Below are positions 28,507 to 41,316 of a DNA stretch of 64,000 bases, piece by piece. Origin of the DNA: Solea solea (taxonomy: Eukaryota; Chordata; Actinopteri; Pleuronectiformes; Soleidae). The position numbers and the translations under genes are program-made. Below the pieces are notes generated by a model that was given only the letters and a program-made list of their open reading frames with translations, ran no database searches and was not told the origin of the DNA. Location: contig NC_081138.1 in NCBI RefSeq assembly GCF_958295425.1, positions 26,061,733 to 26,125,732 of the forward strand, in the 5' to 3' direction. Positions within the stretch are counted from its first letter, which is position 1. Each line of letters opens with the position of its first letter.

Positions 28507-29280
28507 CAGATAAAGAGCAATGACAATGATCCTACTCTGAAGTTAATTCACAGCTGATAGGAGCAACCAAGTGTCTGGCAGAGCCTCGGATCAAACCCCA
28601 ATCTTACGGTTGGAATGTACTTTATCCCGCCGTACCTCTGAGTCCACGGTCGCCTAAACACAACACGTAAGCTATTTTCTCCTTTTGCCTGAGGTTGGTG
28701 TTTGGTATGACTGTGCAGAGGACAGGTCAGGTTCAAACACACACAGAAAACAAAGCAAAATGCATGTGGGTTTATTTCATTTCATTTCATTTTTATTCTC
28801 TTCATTGGGCTTCATTGGGTTTGTACAGCTTCAGTCTGTGCCACAGGCCTCAGCCACACGCACTTGCATTATGACGAACACGAGCCGCTGTAATGTATTC
28901 AACAAATCATCCACTCGGCAGCTGAAAACAATCACCATAAAAACACTCCATCATTGGAACAGTGTTATGTAGGCAAAGTTTGTTTGAAAAACTGGATATC
29001 ACCAAAACCGTTTATTTGTGAGCCTTTGCTGCTGTTTTCTAAAAAAAAGCAACAAAGCAGCAAATATCGATTCAAATGACATGTGTATGTATTTTGATTC
29101 ATTACATGTTCAGCCCTTATTCAAACTCCTTAACCCTGAGAGAGCCAGGGCTATTTTTAGCCAGTTTTTAATCAGTTTGATTACCCTTCTGTTACCATCC
29201 TGTCGTCGCTGACAGGATTTGGCATGCGTACTTCTCATTATCGTAACTCCTCGACGCCTAGAAAATTCCAAAAACTATGA

Positions 29281-29900
29281 ACTAGCGACATGTCCAGGGT
29301 GTGATCCCGCCTTTCGCCCTATGACAGCTGAGATTGGCACAGCACCCCCCGTGACCCTCATAAAGCAGTAGATCAGGGATCAGCAAGTAAATGTGGTCAA
29401 GGGCCAATTTTTTTATACGCAATTGAATATTTGGGCCAAAACATTGTATCTTCATCACGTAAAGTGCCTTCAAATGTCTCATAAAACAAAAACCCTCATT
29501 TGCTGCCTTAATCTAACAATAATGTGGATGTTTTATTTAATCACCTATTTCTTGTTCATCATTTAAATTTTAAGAATTACTGCTACTTATTACTACTACT
29601 ACTACTTCTTTTAGCCTAACATATGCAAATCGTTATTTTATGGACATTAATGCCACAAACGTGGCTGTCCATGATAACAGCAGTGTTTTTATTTCTATTA
29701 TTCAAACCAAACATTTAGTTAACGTTAACTGTCATTTCCAGCAACAGAATCTAAGAATAAAATCTCTGAAGTCGATATGAAATGTTACAATTTTTGTGAA
29801 GAAAAGCAAATCATTTTTGCCGGGCCAGATACTGATGCTGGCGGGCCAGTTTTGGCCCACGAGCCACCTACTGCTGACCACTGCGGGAGATGGATGGATT
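29281..29900 (-). repeat. common fish TCCATC repeat nested in copy C, itself split by a hAT-like element
   Basis: The pieces 29281-29373 and 29884-29900 read, on the minus strand, as TCCATCCATC, CTACTGCTTTATGAGGGTCA, CAATCTCAGCTGTCATAGGG and ACACCCTGGACATGTCG. This is the same family as the copies at 37235 and 51538. Confidence 0.6.
29374..29883. mobile_element. 510-bp non-autonomous hAT-like element
   Basis: The left end is CAGGGATCAGCAAGTA and the right end, reverse-complemented, is CAGTGGTCAGCAGTAGG, giving imperfect terminal inverted repeats with the CAG(G/T)G start usual for hAT. The flanking 8-mers are CAGTAGAT and CGGGAGAT, identical at six of eight positions, as expected of an aged 8-bp target duplication. 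Subterminal GGGCCAGTTTTGGCCC-type sequence is also usual. It lacks a transposase. Removing it restores a continuous TCCATC repeat. Confidence 0.75.
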
Positions 29901-32750
29901 GATATCGGAAAGCAGAGAAATAGAGCTTTGCACACAGCACTTCCACGGAAACGACCGTCCAATCACAGACAAGACCAGCGCATCACGCGTTTCTGACGTC
30001 AGCTTCTCAGTACCGTAATTCCTAAACGGTTGAATAACTGCCAGATATTGAAAGTGAATGTTATCTTGGAAAAAGAGGCAGAAACCCCTTGAACAATTTT
30101 TGACAATTCTACAGCCATAACATCAAAATAAATCCAGGCGACCAAATTTAAAACCAAAGAAAAGAAAATCCGACCAGAAACTGAAACTGAAAATCACAAA
30201 CAGGCTTGAGCAACAAGATAAGGCTGCTTTGAATTTTTCATGGAATATTTTGACGACTGCTACAGTGATAACTCACTCAGCACTCGGAGCCTTTAATCCT
30301 TAATTAGAGTACTGTTTACCACATTATGTAATTGTCGCCTTTTTTACTAGTTTGGAAGTGAGGAAATCAATACGGCCGTTTGTAGCGATTGCAGACGACA
30401 GCCACGGCGGACACATGCAGCCCTAATATTTTGGACAGAACCAGCAGCTTGTCCTCCCTGCGTGTACCGTACACTCATGAGAATTTAATAGTGTAAGCAC
30501 AAATGTAAATAAAGGCAGAGGCAATAAAACAGAGGGTTAAATTACTGGGGAAATAAAACGCGCAGCTTCTTGTTAAGCACATTCCCTGGTGTATAAAGCA
30601 TGACTGACATGAAAGAATCCCCGTCCTCCTCCTCCTCCTCCTTCGCACACTTACTCATCCACGTTTGATTGATTGCCACCCTTCTGTTGCAGCTGTAATC
30701 CTTCACTATATGCTTTCCAGCCAAGACAGAAAAGTTGGACAGGCTAGATCCCCGTGTTCTCTGCCGTTTGTGTTCCCAGTTAACAGGGATTTGTAGTCCT
30801 GAAGTCATTTGCATTATTATGGATCCATTTTGTCTTTTGTCTTCGCAGGAGAGTAAAGAAAAGTCCACTAGTGTCCACTATAGATGACTGATCTGCACTG
30901 GAGACCAGTGTTACGTTAATTACGTTGCATTATTTATGCGAGACAGAGGTTATTATTCCAAGTAGGGCATTTTATGCAATATTTCTTCAAAAGAAATAAA
31001 TTCAGAAGAGGATCATTAACTCTTAAAGACAAATGAATGTAACTTTTCATGTGAAGGATGGAGGTGGAGGCACAGATGGCATCTTGAATGTTATTGTGCT
31101 GTAGCAAAGGAGGAGAAACTCTGAGGAGATTCTTTCTTATTTTTATTTTTTTTATCCGACCAGCTCAGTATCTGGATAAGAAAATAATAAATTGCCTTTT
31201 TATGTTATTGAGCAGTACAAAACTTAAGCATCCCCCCTTTTCAATTACCCAAAGTAAATCACTGCTAAAATGACGACGCCTGAGGACAGGAAGGACTGTG
31301 GTGAAGTAACTGTTTTTCATTTTGTTAAAAAAAGGAGTTTCAGGGAATTAGCTCTGCTTCAAGTATGAGAACAATTCAACGCTTGTGATTCAGACATAGA
31401 AACCTAAAAGAATGACTCAGACAGTCGGAGCCTAAGCACAGTGTCTAACATCTGACACTGACAAAGTCCAGTTAAGCATCTCTGTGTCCTGTCCTTTTTT
31501 TTTCTACCATCAGTCTTCAGTAACAGAAGCCATCAGATTAAGTCCAGATTTCATATGTTGATTAACTCACATTATCAAAGCAGCTATAGAGATTATGTGG
31601 ATCAAATAGTCTTTTTTTTTTTTCATTTTCACACTGTAGGCTACATCTCATTAAATCATCCGCACTTGCTTCCCCTTTTGTTCAACTTCATTCCACTTTA
31701 TTACGTCTCACCCCACACACCGTCTCCCGTGCCCTCGTCTTTGCATGTTTAGCTCCTTCTTTTCTTGCCTCAGTTATTGACATTTCCTGTCCTCACTCAT
31801 CGCGGACTTCCCGCTTCATCCATTTTAAGACCTGAAGGGATGTGCCGACATCATCCGTCAGTGGTGTCATTTTGGAGCCACGAGTTTTGCCGTCTGTCCA
31901 TCTTTATGAAAAAGACTAATAATAATGAAGGTGTGAAGCTTTTTGAGAGTGCACCGACCAGCAGATTGATGTGCACAAACACCTGCTGTCAATCACACCT
32001 CAAGACCAGATTTTTTTTTGTTTATATTATTCAAAATATGATCATTATTTAGAAAAAATGGACATAAAGCTAGACTGAGGAAATTAGACCATAACCTGAA
32101 AATGAAATGTTTAGTTGGGAAATTTTTAGTTAGCCCCCCTTGTGGTCAATGGGGCAAATATAGGTTTTTGGCACTTTCACATTGGCATCACTTTCAGGAA
32201 CCATGAGACCACATTTATTATTAAATACAGCCCATGCTTGAGACCGGAATTTCTCCTCCTGAACTCCTGAGATTACTGCACGCCTCGCTTTAGCATTCCT
32301 GAGATAAACATTATCGTAAATCACACAGGTAAGGTCAGATTTTATGTTGTAGGCCAAAGCATCGTTAAAAATGTGCCTCATTAAAAATGTAGGCTGATCA
32401 CTTGTGTGGGCTAAGGTGGCTACAGAGATACTGCTGCAAAGAGGATCACTTATGCAAATCCACCAGTGCCTTCCCTCTCACTGTGACTGAACCTTTACTT
32501 AACTTTTACCGCAGTGAAGGAACGTTAAGGAACTCCGCACAGAAAAACAACACCTCATTCATCCATTCATTCATTCATGAAAATGGATCTTCACACAAGT
32601 GGCTGGGAGAAAAAAAAGCTACAGTATGTAACACATATGTCAACAGATGGAACCTAACCTTAACCACACTTCCTGTGATCCTGATCCTCAGCTAAACATG
32701 AAACACACTTCATAAAAAAATTTACTTATAAAGTTTTGAGTGCAGTCAGT

Positions 32751-32801
32751 TGCAGTCTTGTATAAAGACTGCAACTTTAAGGTATAAATTATACCTTAAA
32801 G
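32751..32801. repeat. two adjacent perfect hairpins
   Basis: 32751-32773 has 9-base arms (TGCAGTCTT) around a five-base loop. 32775-32801 has 13-base arms (CTTTAAGGTATAA) around a single base. They are separated by one nucleotide and lie at the edge of an AGTAAAAGTAC-type repeat. Confidence 0.85.
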
Positions 32802-33300
32802 GGATACTTGAGTAAAAGTACAAGTGCTGTATCTTATCTTTGAAGCCATTTTTACATTTGTACTTCAGTATCAAAAGTAATTTTCTGATATAAAATGTAC
32901 TTAAGTTTTAGAAGTAAAAGTATTAAGAAAGTAAGGAGTTAGGGTTGAGCCATGGTAGTTCAGGCAAGTTGCCTTTCAAATGGAAGGTTGTTGGTTCAAT
33001 TCCTGGCTCTGCTAGTCTATATGTGTCCTTGAGCAAGACTTAACCCCATGTTGAAGCGTATGAATGGGTATGAAAGATGAGTAGTAGAGAATGGCAAAAC
33101 TGTAGTGTAAAGCAGCTCATCAAGACTAGAAAAGCTCTATATAAATACAGCCCATGACCAACTCTTCTTCTTCTGATTTTATTTGGTAGTCACGACTAAC
33201 AAAGATAGTTAGAGGAAATGTATTGAGGTAAAAGTTGCTAGAAATGTAAGTAACAAAGTACAGATACTGGAATTTGAACTACTTTTTCTGACACAATCTT
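32800..33300. repeat. AGTAAAAGTACA-type teleost repeat, split by a SINE
   Basis: The pieces at about 32800-32938 and 33200-33300 contain GAGTAAAAGTACAAGTGC, TGTACTTCAGTATCAAAAG, GGTAAAAGTTGCTAG and AACAAAGTACAGATACTGG. These are typical of a widespread fish repeat of that composition. The two parts lie either side of the SINE at 32939-33165. Confidence 0.5.
32939..33165 (+). mobile_element. tRNA-derived SINE
   Basis: The head resembles a tRNA gene, with a degenerate A box region (GAGCCATGGTAGTTCAGG) and a B box GGTTCAATTCC. The body has TCCTTGAGCAAGACTTAACC and the 3' tail has AAAGCTCTATATAAATACAG. I recall this body and tail combination as a common teleost SINE. The reverse of the tail also occurs at 51753-51805. 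Confidence 0.7.
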
Positions 33301-34954
33301 ACTTCTACCTTGTTTTTCTCTCATCATCTCTATTTTTCTCTTTCTCCGTCTCACACACACACACAAAAAAAATATCAGAAAAATATCTAAAGGGAATACA
33401 GATTTCTAGTTAATGAATATGGAGCTCATAATATTGTGAATCCCCTCACCTGTTTCCCCAGTGCATGGCAGTGGGCACGTGTGTGTGTGTGTGTGAGACA
33501 TATTTTAATTTCAAAAACCTCAATTTTGTGTTTTTGAGTGTTTAGCACACCACAATGTTCCTTCTCCTCTTAATGTCTTCTCTGTGGTCTCTCTTAGGAA
33601 TCCCTCAGTCTCCCCCATTTTCAATCTCCTCCTCCGACCGCCACAAATTTCTTTGAAATTTAAATCGGATTGAAATGCAAACATTGGCGCCATAAATTCC
33701 AAAGTCACTTTCATGATATACATTGTGTGCTCGCAGAGAGTTAAATGGAAAGAGCGAGACATGGCCGTCAGAAGGAGAGATCATTCTGAAACCTCTGAAT
33801 TACAAAAAGAGGAAAAAAGTGATTCCCACGCATACTTGGCCAGGTTAGTCATATTTACAGCTGCCAAAGTAACACTGGTAACCTGTATTGGTTTATTAAT
33901 CCATACAAGAGAACAACAACAACACCTTTTATTGATTAACTACAAGTTCACTTCTCACTGTCTTCTCAAGAGTCTAACGCTAACCACCCATATTTTACAG
34001 AAAGGAAAAAATAAGGTAGAGAGAAATTCTCTTCGTGCGGCAAATATTTCTGACACTAATCTGTCAGCTGTCAGTCTTCCATCACCGCTTGTCTTCAGTT
34101 GCTATAGTAACCTCGTGGTCCTCCATGGGTTTAAAAAGAGACTAAAGATGAGCTCATAATTTTTTATGTGCTGCAATTGGCCACAGGGATACAATTATGC
34201 AAAGTCGGCTGACTCACTGGATGACAGGAGACTTAGTTCAGTGTTTTTGAGGGAAAACTGGACTTTTTTCTTTTTTCCCCGACAAATCTAAAGAGACATT
34301 CACATTGATGCTTTTGCAGGAAGAGTGTAGGTCTCTGTGGGAAGTTTGGATGTTCACTGGTGAGATTTGTTAGCTCCCTTCAAAAGGTGACAAGATAAAA
34401 TCCTCTTACAGGTAAAATACACCAGCACTGAGATTTCTCACAGAAATATGCTAAATAATCACTGTTACATTGGTGTATTCAGGGTCTTTGTGACCATGTG
34501 CAACTCCTCAGGATCAGGGGAACAACTGTTTTGTACCTGGTATTTGGGTGTGGGTTAGTTTCAGTTGGGCCTGAGGAGCTATAGAGTGTGTGTGTAGCAC
34601 CATATATAGTCCTATTCATTTTCTTATTTAAATACATATTGAAAGCCAGCTGTAGAGCTGTAACCATTGTGACAAGTATGTGTCACGGCTCAAATTAACT
34701 GCATTAGGCTCGGGTCAAGCTACAACAGGTCTGGTTCAGACGAAAACAAATCCACATACTAGTGAACATGAGGTCTATGAACTAGGATTTGTATTTGATG
34801 TACTTAGTTCAACTTTGCACACATATGATGGGGACATAATGACTTAAAACCATTTTTTGGCCTGTTTTTGGACATTGAGACAAAAACTCAAACAAATATG
34901 ATTCTAAATATGTTTCATTTTAAATTGTTAATTCACTATTTTAGCATGTAGTAA

Positions 34955-35050
34955 GTTGTAAACAACTGCCAGATATTGAAAGTTATTCTGGAAAAATGGG
35001 CAAAAGAACTTACTCACATGACATTTTCAGGCGCTCATCATACCCTCCTT
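34955..35050 (-). mobile_element. TTAA-ended interspersed repeat, partial copy F
   Basis: Only the core AACTGCCAGATATTGAAAG, GTTATTCTGG and TGGGCAAAAG is present, in the same orientation as copy D. Confidence 0.5.
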
Positions 35051-35448
35051 TAATTAAAAGTGCGTAGATTTTAAATATGTCACTCACACACATTCCTAAT
35101 GGCAATTTGTTTTATGTCATAAAAGACACAGGCAACAGAAAGATTGCACGAGTAAAGCAAAATGACTGCAAACTGGTTGGAGACTGACTGAAAACACAGT
35201 CGGAAGTGAAACAACTGCCCAAATATCTCATCGTTCAGCAGTTTGACTGGATAAAAGCTTCTTGCTCCGCCCACCTCTGCACTGCCTCAGGTCGCTTTAC
35301 AAGTGAAGGACACCGAATCCAAATCATGTGACATTGTTTCTGTTCACCAAGACCAAACACAGGCGGAATAATAATAACATCGACAACAGCAAAACTCACC
35401 AAAAGTTACACACTGCAGCTGCAACATGTTGTTTTCAGATAATCTCCC

Positions 35449-35450
<2 letters not shown>

Positions 35451-35486
<36 letters not shown>
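35451..35486. repeat. CA microsatellite
   Basis: An uninterrupted CA run of 36 bases. Confidence 0.95.
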
Positions 35487-35487
<1 letters not shown>

Positions 35488-36690
35488 CAGCAGCAACCAC
35501 AGACATCATTGTTCCAATTATCCACAATACTGGCTGCCCACATAAGCAAATTTGACATTTAAACACTCCCACCATGCTTCTTCCCACAGTCACCACACAT
35601 TTGTAAATATGACAATATCTAAAAACTGAAAAATTAAAGTTCATCATCAAACACTGTTTGTGAAATGTCTGTATATAAAGCATTATTTAGCTATTTGTCT
35701 TTTGTCTTGACAATCACCCATAGCACATTTACATGGAGAAGGTTTTTTGTTTTTTCTGCCACCACACATCAATCTCACACAGTACAGGATGCAATTTAGA
35801 GTTCATTGTTTGGCTCAAGGACACTCTGGCACCTGAACCACAAGTGAACCACACTTCTTCACAAACACTTCCATCTGGCAAGAAAGAAACCGGAGGAACG
35901 GAGAGTAAAACGGAGCCAATGAAAGAGTGACTAAAATAAGAGATGAAGGAGAATCGACAGGTGGTTGACATAGTGCACGAGTAAAACTGTAAATGAAGTC
36001 GCACTTTTTTTTTTTCCTTGGCAAACGCCACAGGCTGAAAAAGGATGGAGAGAGTTCTAGTTTGTGTGTGAAACTTTTGCTATTATGTGCTGTTGCTGTA
36101 GCAAATGCACCACAATAAAACAATGATGCAATGGAAGAAAACGCTGTTCCATTCTCTCCGTCAGCAATAGTGTATTTTGAACAACTTTTTTGCCTAATGA
36201 TTGAATGGGTTGTGTGGTTTTTATTTTGTATTTTGTATTTTGGGTTCATTAAAAAAAAATAAAAAAAATAAATTCTAATCATTAAAAAAAAAACCACAGC
36301 CATACAGTTAAAATTACTTTTAAAAAACGTTTCCTATACAGTCTATAGACTGTGTAACAGGTGTTACCACATCAGATTTATAGAATTTATAGTATATAAA
36401 TGCATCCTTAAGTTGGGGAACAGCAGCTTTAGCATATATTTTTTTGATTTGCAGAGTACAAAAAATGTTTATTTGAACTTTTGTTTAGCTGAAAATGTTA
36501 TTTCCTGATAAAGCTACAAACTAGAAATGTGGGGAACATATATAAATATATTTTTTACTCTGATATCAAAGCACTTTGCTTTCTGTACTTTGATCTCTCT
36601 GAAAAAAAAAAGAAGATACATTTGGAGGCATTTCAAACTCTGGCTTTTTTACAAGCCAGGCCTTTCTACCTTGATGTGTCTGAAACAATC

Positions 36691-36752
36691 AATTTATTTA
36701 TTTATTTATTTATTCATTCATTCATTTATTTATTTATTTATTTATTTATTTA
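36691..36752. repeat. TTTA tetranucleotide microsatellite
   Basis: A TTTA run interrupted in the middle by TTCA units. Confidence 0.95.
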
Positions 36753-37234
36753 ATCTGTGTTTTCAAGAGGTGTAGATTCCATTTTTTACTGGCTCAACAA
36801 ACACCCGGCGGAAGCAAAAAACAATAGGAGAGGATCGGGGTTGTACGCCAGCTCACATGAAAGCAAGACTTAGGGCCTTGTGTCTTAATGCCTGCGCACA
36901 TCACATCTTATAATGTATGAAGTTTTAAAATGACTGTTGCCTCATAAAAATCACAGTTTTAAATGTATCTCAGGTGATGACAGTATATTTTCCATAAAAA
37001 TTCTAAATCATCTCTATGAGTTGACAAACCCAAAATGCAAGGTCGCGCTGTTAACTTTGACAACAGCCGTGGAATTAAAAATGCATGTGATGACAGCCCA
37101 TTAAAATAAAAAATAGCAACTACAGAAACAAAGGGTAGCATTCAAACATCCATTATTGATCAATAAAGCTCAGTACAAGTGAGTCATGAATGTAAAAGGA
37201 TGAACAGGGCTCATTACTTGTGGATTAACAGGAT

Positions 37235-37480
37235 ATCTTATCCATCCATTCATCGCCTATACTGATCCTATCCTCCACGTGAGGGTCACAGGCATAAGAC
37301 ATAAGACCAAATGCAGGGTACACCATGGACAGGTCGCCAGTCCATTGCAAGGCAAACACATAGAGACCAACAACAATTTTAAGAATGTTCAATTAACCTC
37401 TGCATGTTTTTGGAGTGTGGGAGGAAAGTGGAGAACTTGGAAAAACAGCCACGTGCTCCACAGTGCGGCCCTGGCTCCGG
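37235..37480 (+). repeat. common fish TCCATC interspersed repeat
   Basis: It contains CCATCCATTCATCGCC, CACGTGAGGGTCACAGG, GGGTACACCATGGACAGG, CGCCAGTCCATTGCAAGG and TTTTTGGAGTGTGGGAGG, in the order seen in many teleost repeat copies. It is non-coding and diverged. Confidence 0.65.
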
Positions 37481-38038
37481 TATATTAAAACAAACTGGTG
37501 GGAAATAAATAATTCAGGAAACAAATATAGCACAATTAAGAATATCTTAATGGTGCGGTGCAACACAGTGCTTTTTCCCCTCAAAGATCTGATCCAATGT
37601 TCACCATTGTTTAGTTGTTACACGGACTATCATGTAGCAACATTCAGGAAATTAAAAACCCAGCAATAATAAGAAAACACAGACGTTTTAATTTCTGCTG
37701 TGTTCAGAGAGAGAGATCAAAGTGGGCGACAGCAAGAACTTTCCACCGCTGTATCTTATTTATTTTTCTTCAGTGTCTTCTCGCAGCAAAAAAAAAACAA
37801 AAACACAAGCAGCGTTTGAAAGTTTGCCGACATAAAAACCAGAGTCTGTTGGTAAACGAGAGAAGGTCATTGTTGGTGGTGTTTTTTATTTTTTAATCCT
37901 CCTTTTCTTTTCTTCAGACAAACAGACAAAGCAGAAAGTCTTGTGTCTGCCACCAAAACTAATCCTGATTTACAGCAAATTAAACTTTTACAGCGTTCTG
38001 AACGAAAGAGACTGGGATGAACTGCAATATTACAGACT

Positions 38039-38061
38039 GTGTGTGTGTGTGTGTGTGTGTA
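38039..38061. repeat. TG microsatellite
   Basis: A short uninterrupted TG run. Confidence 0.9.
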
Positions 38062-39892
38062 TGATGTGCTTGGAGGATAACTTAAGCAAAGCTCAGCTTG
38101 AAATCTGGCCACCGGCCTACACCTCCCTTGCTGTTTTTCTTGCCCCCTCTTTGTTTGCTCCACTCTCTTTTAAACTTCTCTTAAACTCCCCGTAACTTTC
38201 CCCGTCTATTGCCTCATCTCTCCTTCAGCAGTCACTCGCCCCCCGCCGCGTCTCAGCAGTAACAGGTGTTTGTTAAGGCAGGAGGCCCGTGGATCTAAAT
38301 GTTCTCATCAGTCTGACAGTCGAGCCCAGCAGCTGAACTCAGCATCAGTCCACGGAACTGCTCCAGCGACCACAGCTCCTCCTGGTCATTTTCATCCCCC
38401 TGTCAACACTACACACATTCCTTTCTCTGCTTCACAAAGCCATCATCTCGTCATCTCATCATGTCGTCATGCGTTTGACGATAGAATTACTGCTGAGAAT
38501 AAAAGAAAAAGCAAAAGCCGTTTTGGGTAATAATGAAGACAAAACATCCCTAAATTTAAAATGTCACGTTGTACCTGAATGAACTGTGAAGAGCACATTT
38601 AATTATTGCTCTACTAATTTGTTTACCGAGCGCATAATTAAGGAATTGATCAGAAAACAATGGAGTGATTCAGCACTAATATCCATTACATAAAGTGCTG
38701 TACAATTGTGACAGGCATGAACAGCTTACAGCTGGTGGGGAAAAAACAATAGGAGCTACATTTATAGCCATATTCAGGCATTGAGACAAAAAGCAGAGAA
38801 GTGGATTATGCTCTGGGGGGGAGGAGGGGTTTATGAAGCTTCTGTGGATATTGTCATTATTTTTTTCTTACTGCAAAATGAGTCAAATTGTATAGTCACT
38901 GCTATGACTCTACGCTGATTGCTGCCCACCTACAAAAGGACCGAACCACTGACGTTCAACTGATATGAATGAGAAAAATACTAACTAATTTGTCTTCCAA
39001 TGAACAAGTGACAGAGTTGATCTGAACAGAGAGTTTTCACATCTTTTTATAACACTTAAATAAATGAGATAACATTTTCTCCACTGCCGATCCTATCTTC
39101 TTCTGAACATCTTCTTCACCCCAACCTGCACTGTCCACCCAGACGTGTTTTTAACCGAGGCACTTGGAGGTTTTTGTGCTTGTCACATCCTTTGTTAGTT
39201 ACTAAGCAACCGAAACCAGGAAGCTCCGAATGGCAGTAAAGTTACTGCAGCCTCACTGAATTAATGAACCCGGTCAACTTTGTTTTCCATTATAATGGCA
39301 GAATAAAAGTCTTAGTACATCCTGTCCTTCAGAACCAGACACTTCTTTCTGTCAAGTATATGATGTGCTGCATATCTCAAGACATGTTGTCATTTATATA
39401 GTCTACTTTACTCTAAATTGGCATTATGTTGTAGTGAAAATGACCGAGACAATAAACACCTCAGGAAAATGTTTCTTGATGTTGAAATCAAGAGAGCGGT
39501 AGGGTCATTTCTTCTCTGCAGATTGACTTCTTTTCATAACCGATGCGAGTGGCCCCCTGGTGGCCATTGAAGGGGCTGCTTCACTTTCCAGACTCTACAG
39601 TAAAAAAAATCCCTGGCATCCTTAACAGAACATCTTCACACCATCAAGAAATGGATAAAGCACAAGTTTGGTAGAAAAAACATATCATCAAGTGCTTTTA
39701 GGAAGATGCATCATCTGAGTTTCCCCCGTGCTGTTCAACTCTTATCGCACTTTATAACTGCACCAAACTTTGTGATGTGCCTGTGACAAGTCCAAGCATC
39801 TTAGTGAATTATCAAGAATACAATAAGACACAGACAGACAGAGCTACCAACCGCAGAAAGACTTAGTTCTGCTAGCTTTAGCATCTTCCCTC

Positions 39893-39974
39893 TGTGTGTG
39901 TGTGTGTGTGTGTGTGTTTCTGGTCCTATCTCTCTTTGTATGTCTTTTTTCCCCACAGCAGCCCCCCCCCCCCC
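39893..39974. repeat. TG microsatellite followed by a poly-C run
   Basis: A TG run at 39893-39917 lies about 45 bases before a C homopolymer at 39962-39974. Confidence 0.9.
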
Positions 39975-41205
39975 GTCTCTCTCTTTCACTCTTTACATCT
40001 CTTCTTCCTTCCTCTGCTATAGTCCTGGATTAGTTCCATTGCCTGGTTATCTAGTGTTGGCCTATTTTTCTCAGGAAAAACGTGGTTTTTTTTTTAACTC
40101 TGCAGTCACCCGGGGTGTAGTCTAAGCTTGTGTGTGCGTGTGTGTGTCTGTGTGTGTGGGGGGTGCTTACGTTATGATGAGACTTTAAAATGAGTCTATT
40201 AGATATTTCTCATTGCTTTGAATTGAAGTCAGTATCCAAAACTCTTTTGGGGTTCCGTGTTATTTGAACATGTTGTTTATTTATTTACTATTATTTCACT
40301 TCTTATTGCGTTACTGCAAAATGATCTCAACTACAATAGCAGCTGAATATTTAAAGAGGGGTTTGTGTGTGTAAATGTACCTCGTACACCGGCTACCAAT
40401 AAAAGCAATAAGTTGAGTGCAGTAAACTCGCACAGACGTATTGTTGACCTGTCATGAAAAGAAAACAAGAAAACAAAATGCTTGGATGAAATATTGCACA
40501 AAAAGCTCCGCTTCCATCATGTTGAGGACAAATGGATGGGGTCATCGGACTTCACGGGTAACCAATTTTGAAAATCAATAATTCCCCTTTGGGCATTTCA
40601 TTTTGCTTTCTTCCATTTCAGTTTGTAAGTTGTGCATTGTTTTCTTCATATTTGTGCATTTTAAACCATGATCGTTTTGGATTTTGATCCATGAATGTCC
40701 ATAAAATCAAAGTACACATTATACTTGTCGAGAAAGAAAGCAAGAAAGAAACAAAGAAAGAAAACACAATTTCCACAGTGCCCTTTTCTCAAAAGTTCTG
40801 CAAGCACAAATATTCTGTGAAAATATTGGATGACTTATAAACATAATTAGCAAGTGGCGACATTTTTGTCTCAGACGAGAAGAGAAGGTGAGACATTTAT
40901 AATAATTAAAGTTTCCTTGCAGCCATCATGGAGTCTCAAGGTACTTTTATTTTGTTCTCTATACTTTATGTTTTTCTAACCCTTTTATTACCTTTCTTTG
41001 TGACATAATCCGTCTGAAATTCACCATCGGACAATTACTCTAATTCCAGTCCACAATTAAAACACAGACACACAAACAAACACAAACCTTTACCTTATTT
41101 GCCTTATCAGTCGACAACAAAGACACAACATCTAACAGATAACCTTTCCCTGCCTAACCTCATTCCTCTGATGTGTATATGCAGAGAATTAGATTTTTTT
41201 TTATT

Positions 41206-41229
41206 ATCATTATTATTATTGTTATTAGT
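41206..41229. repeat. ATT microsatellite
   Basis: A short ATT/ATC run. Confidence 0.85.
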
Positions 41230-41316
41230 GCTTTCCCTACAGACACAGAAAACCATTGTCTAACACTATTTTAGTTGCTGAAAAGGCTAATCCCACTGTG
41301 CACAATGTATAAAAAC

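Larger units (their letters stand above)
29130..30140 (-). mobile_element. TTAA-ended repeat, copy C, interrupted by two nested insertions
   Basis: The outer pieces are about 29130-29280 and 29895-30140. They match, in reverse orientation, the copy at 62025-62375. Shared blocks include GGAGTTACG with TAATGA next to it, GCAAAGCTCTATTTC, GCTGACGTCA, CTGTGATTGGAC and ATATCTGGCAGTTATTCAAC. The left end is TTAACCCTGAGAGAGCC. In the 62 kb copy the two pieces are contiguous, separated only by a short TCCATCCAT. Confidence 0.55.

Noticed and set aside
30360..30430. Second hAT end (GCAGCCCTAA) pairing with 23345
   Set aside because: The ends are 7 kb apart with no matching target duplication, and the similarity is too short to support an element.
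32130..32381. 83-residue minus-strand frame with unusually protein-like composition
   Set aside because: I recognise no family, it has no splice sites that would join it to csmd1, and it is short. It could be a decayed element, but I cannot support it.
32939..33010. A functional tRNA gene
   Set aside because: It has B-box-like sequence but a degenerate A box, no cloverleaf I could close, and a SINE body and tail follow directly.
33713..34159. 148-residue plus-strand open frame
   Set aside because: It has no domain, no supporting splice sites on the plus strand and ordinary intronic composition.
35815..36303. 162-residue minus-strand open frame
   Set aside because: Its composition is low-complexity, its start lies in A/T runs, and it has no recognisable motif. 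It is likely chance in AT-rich DNA.
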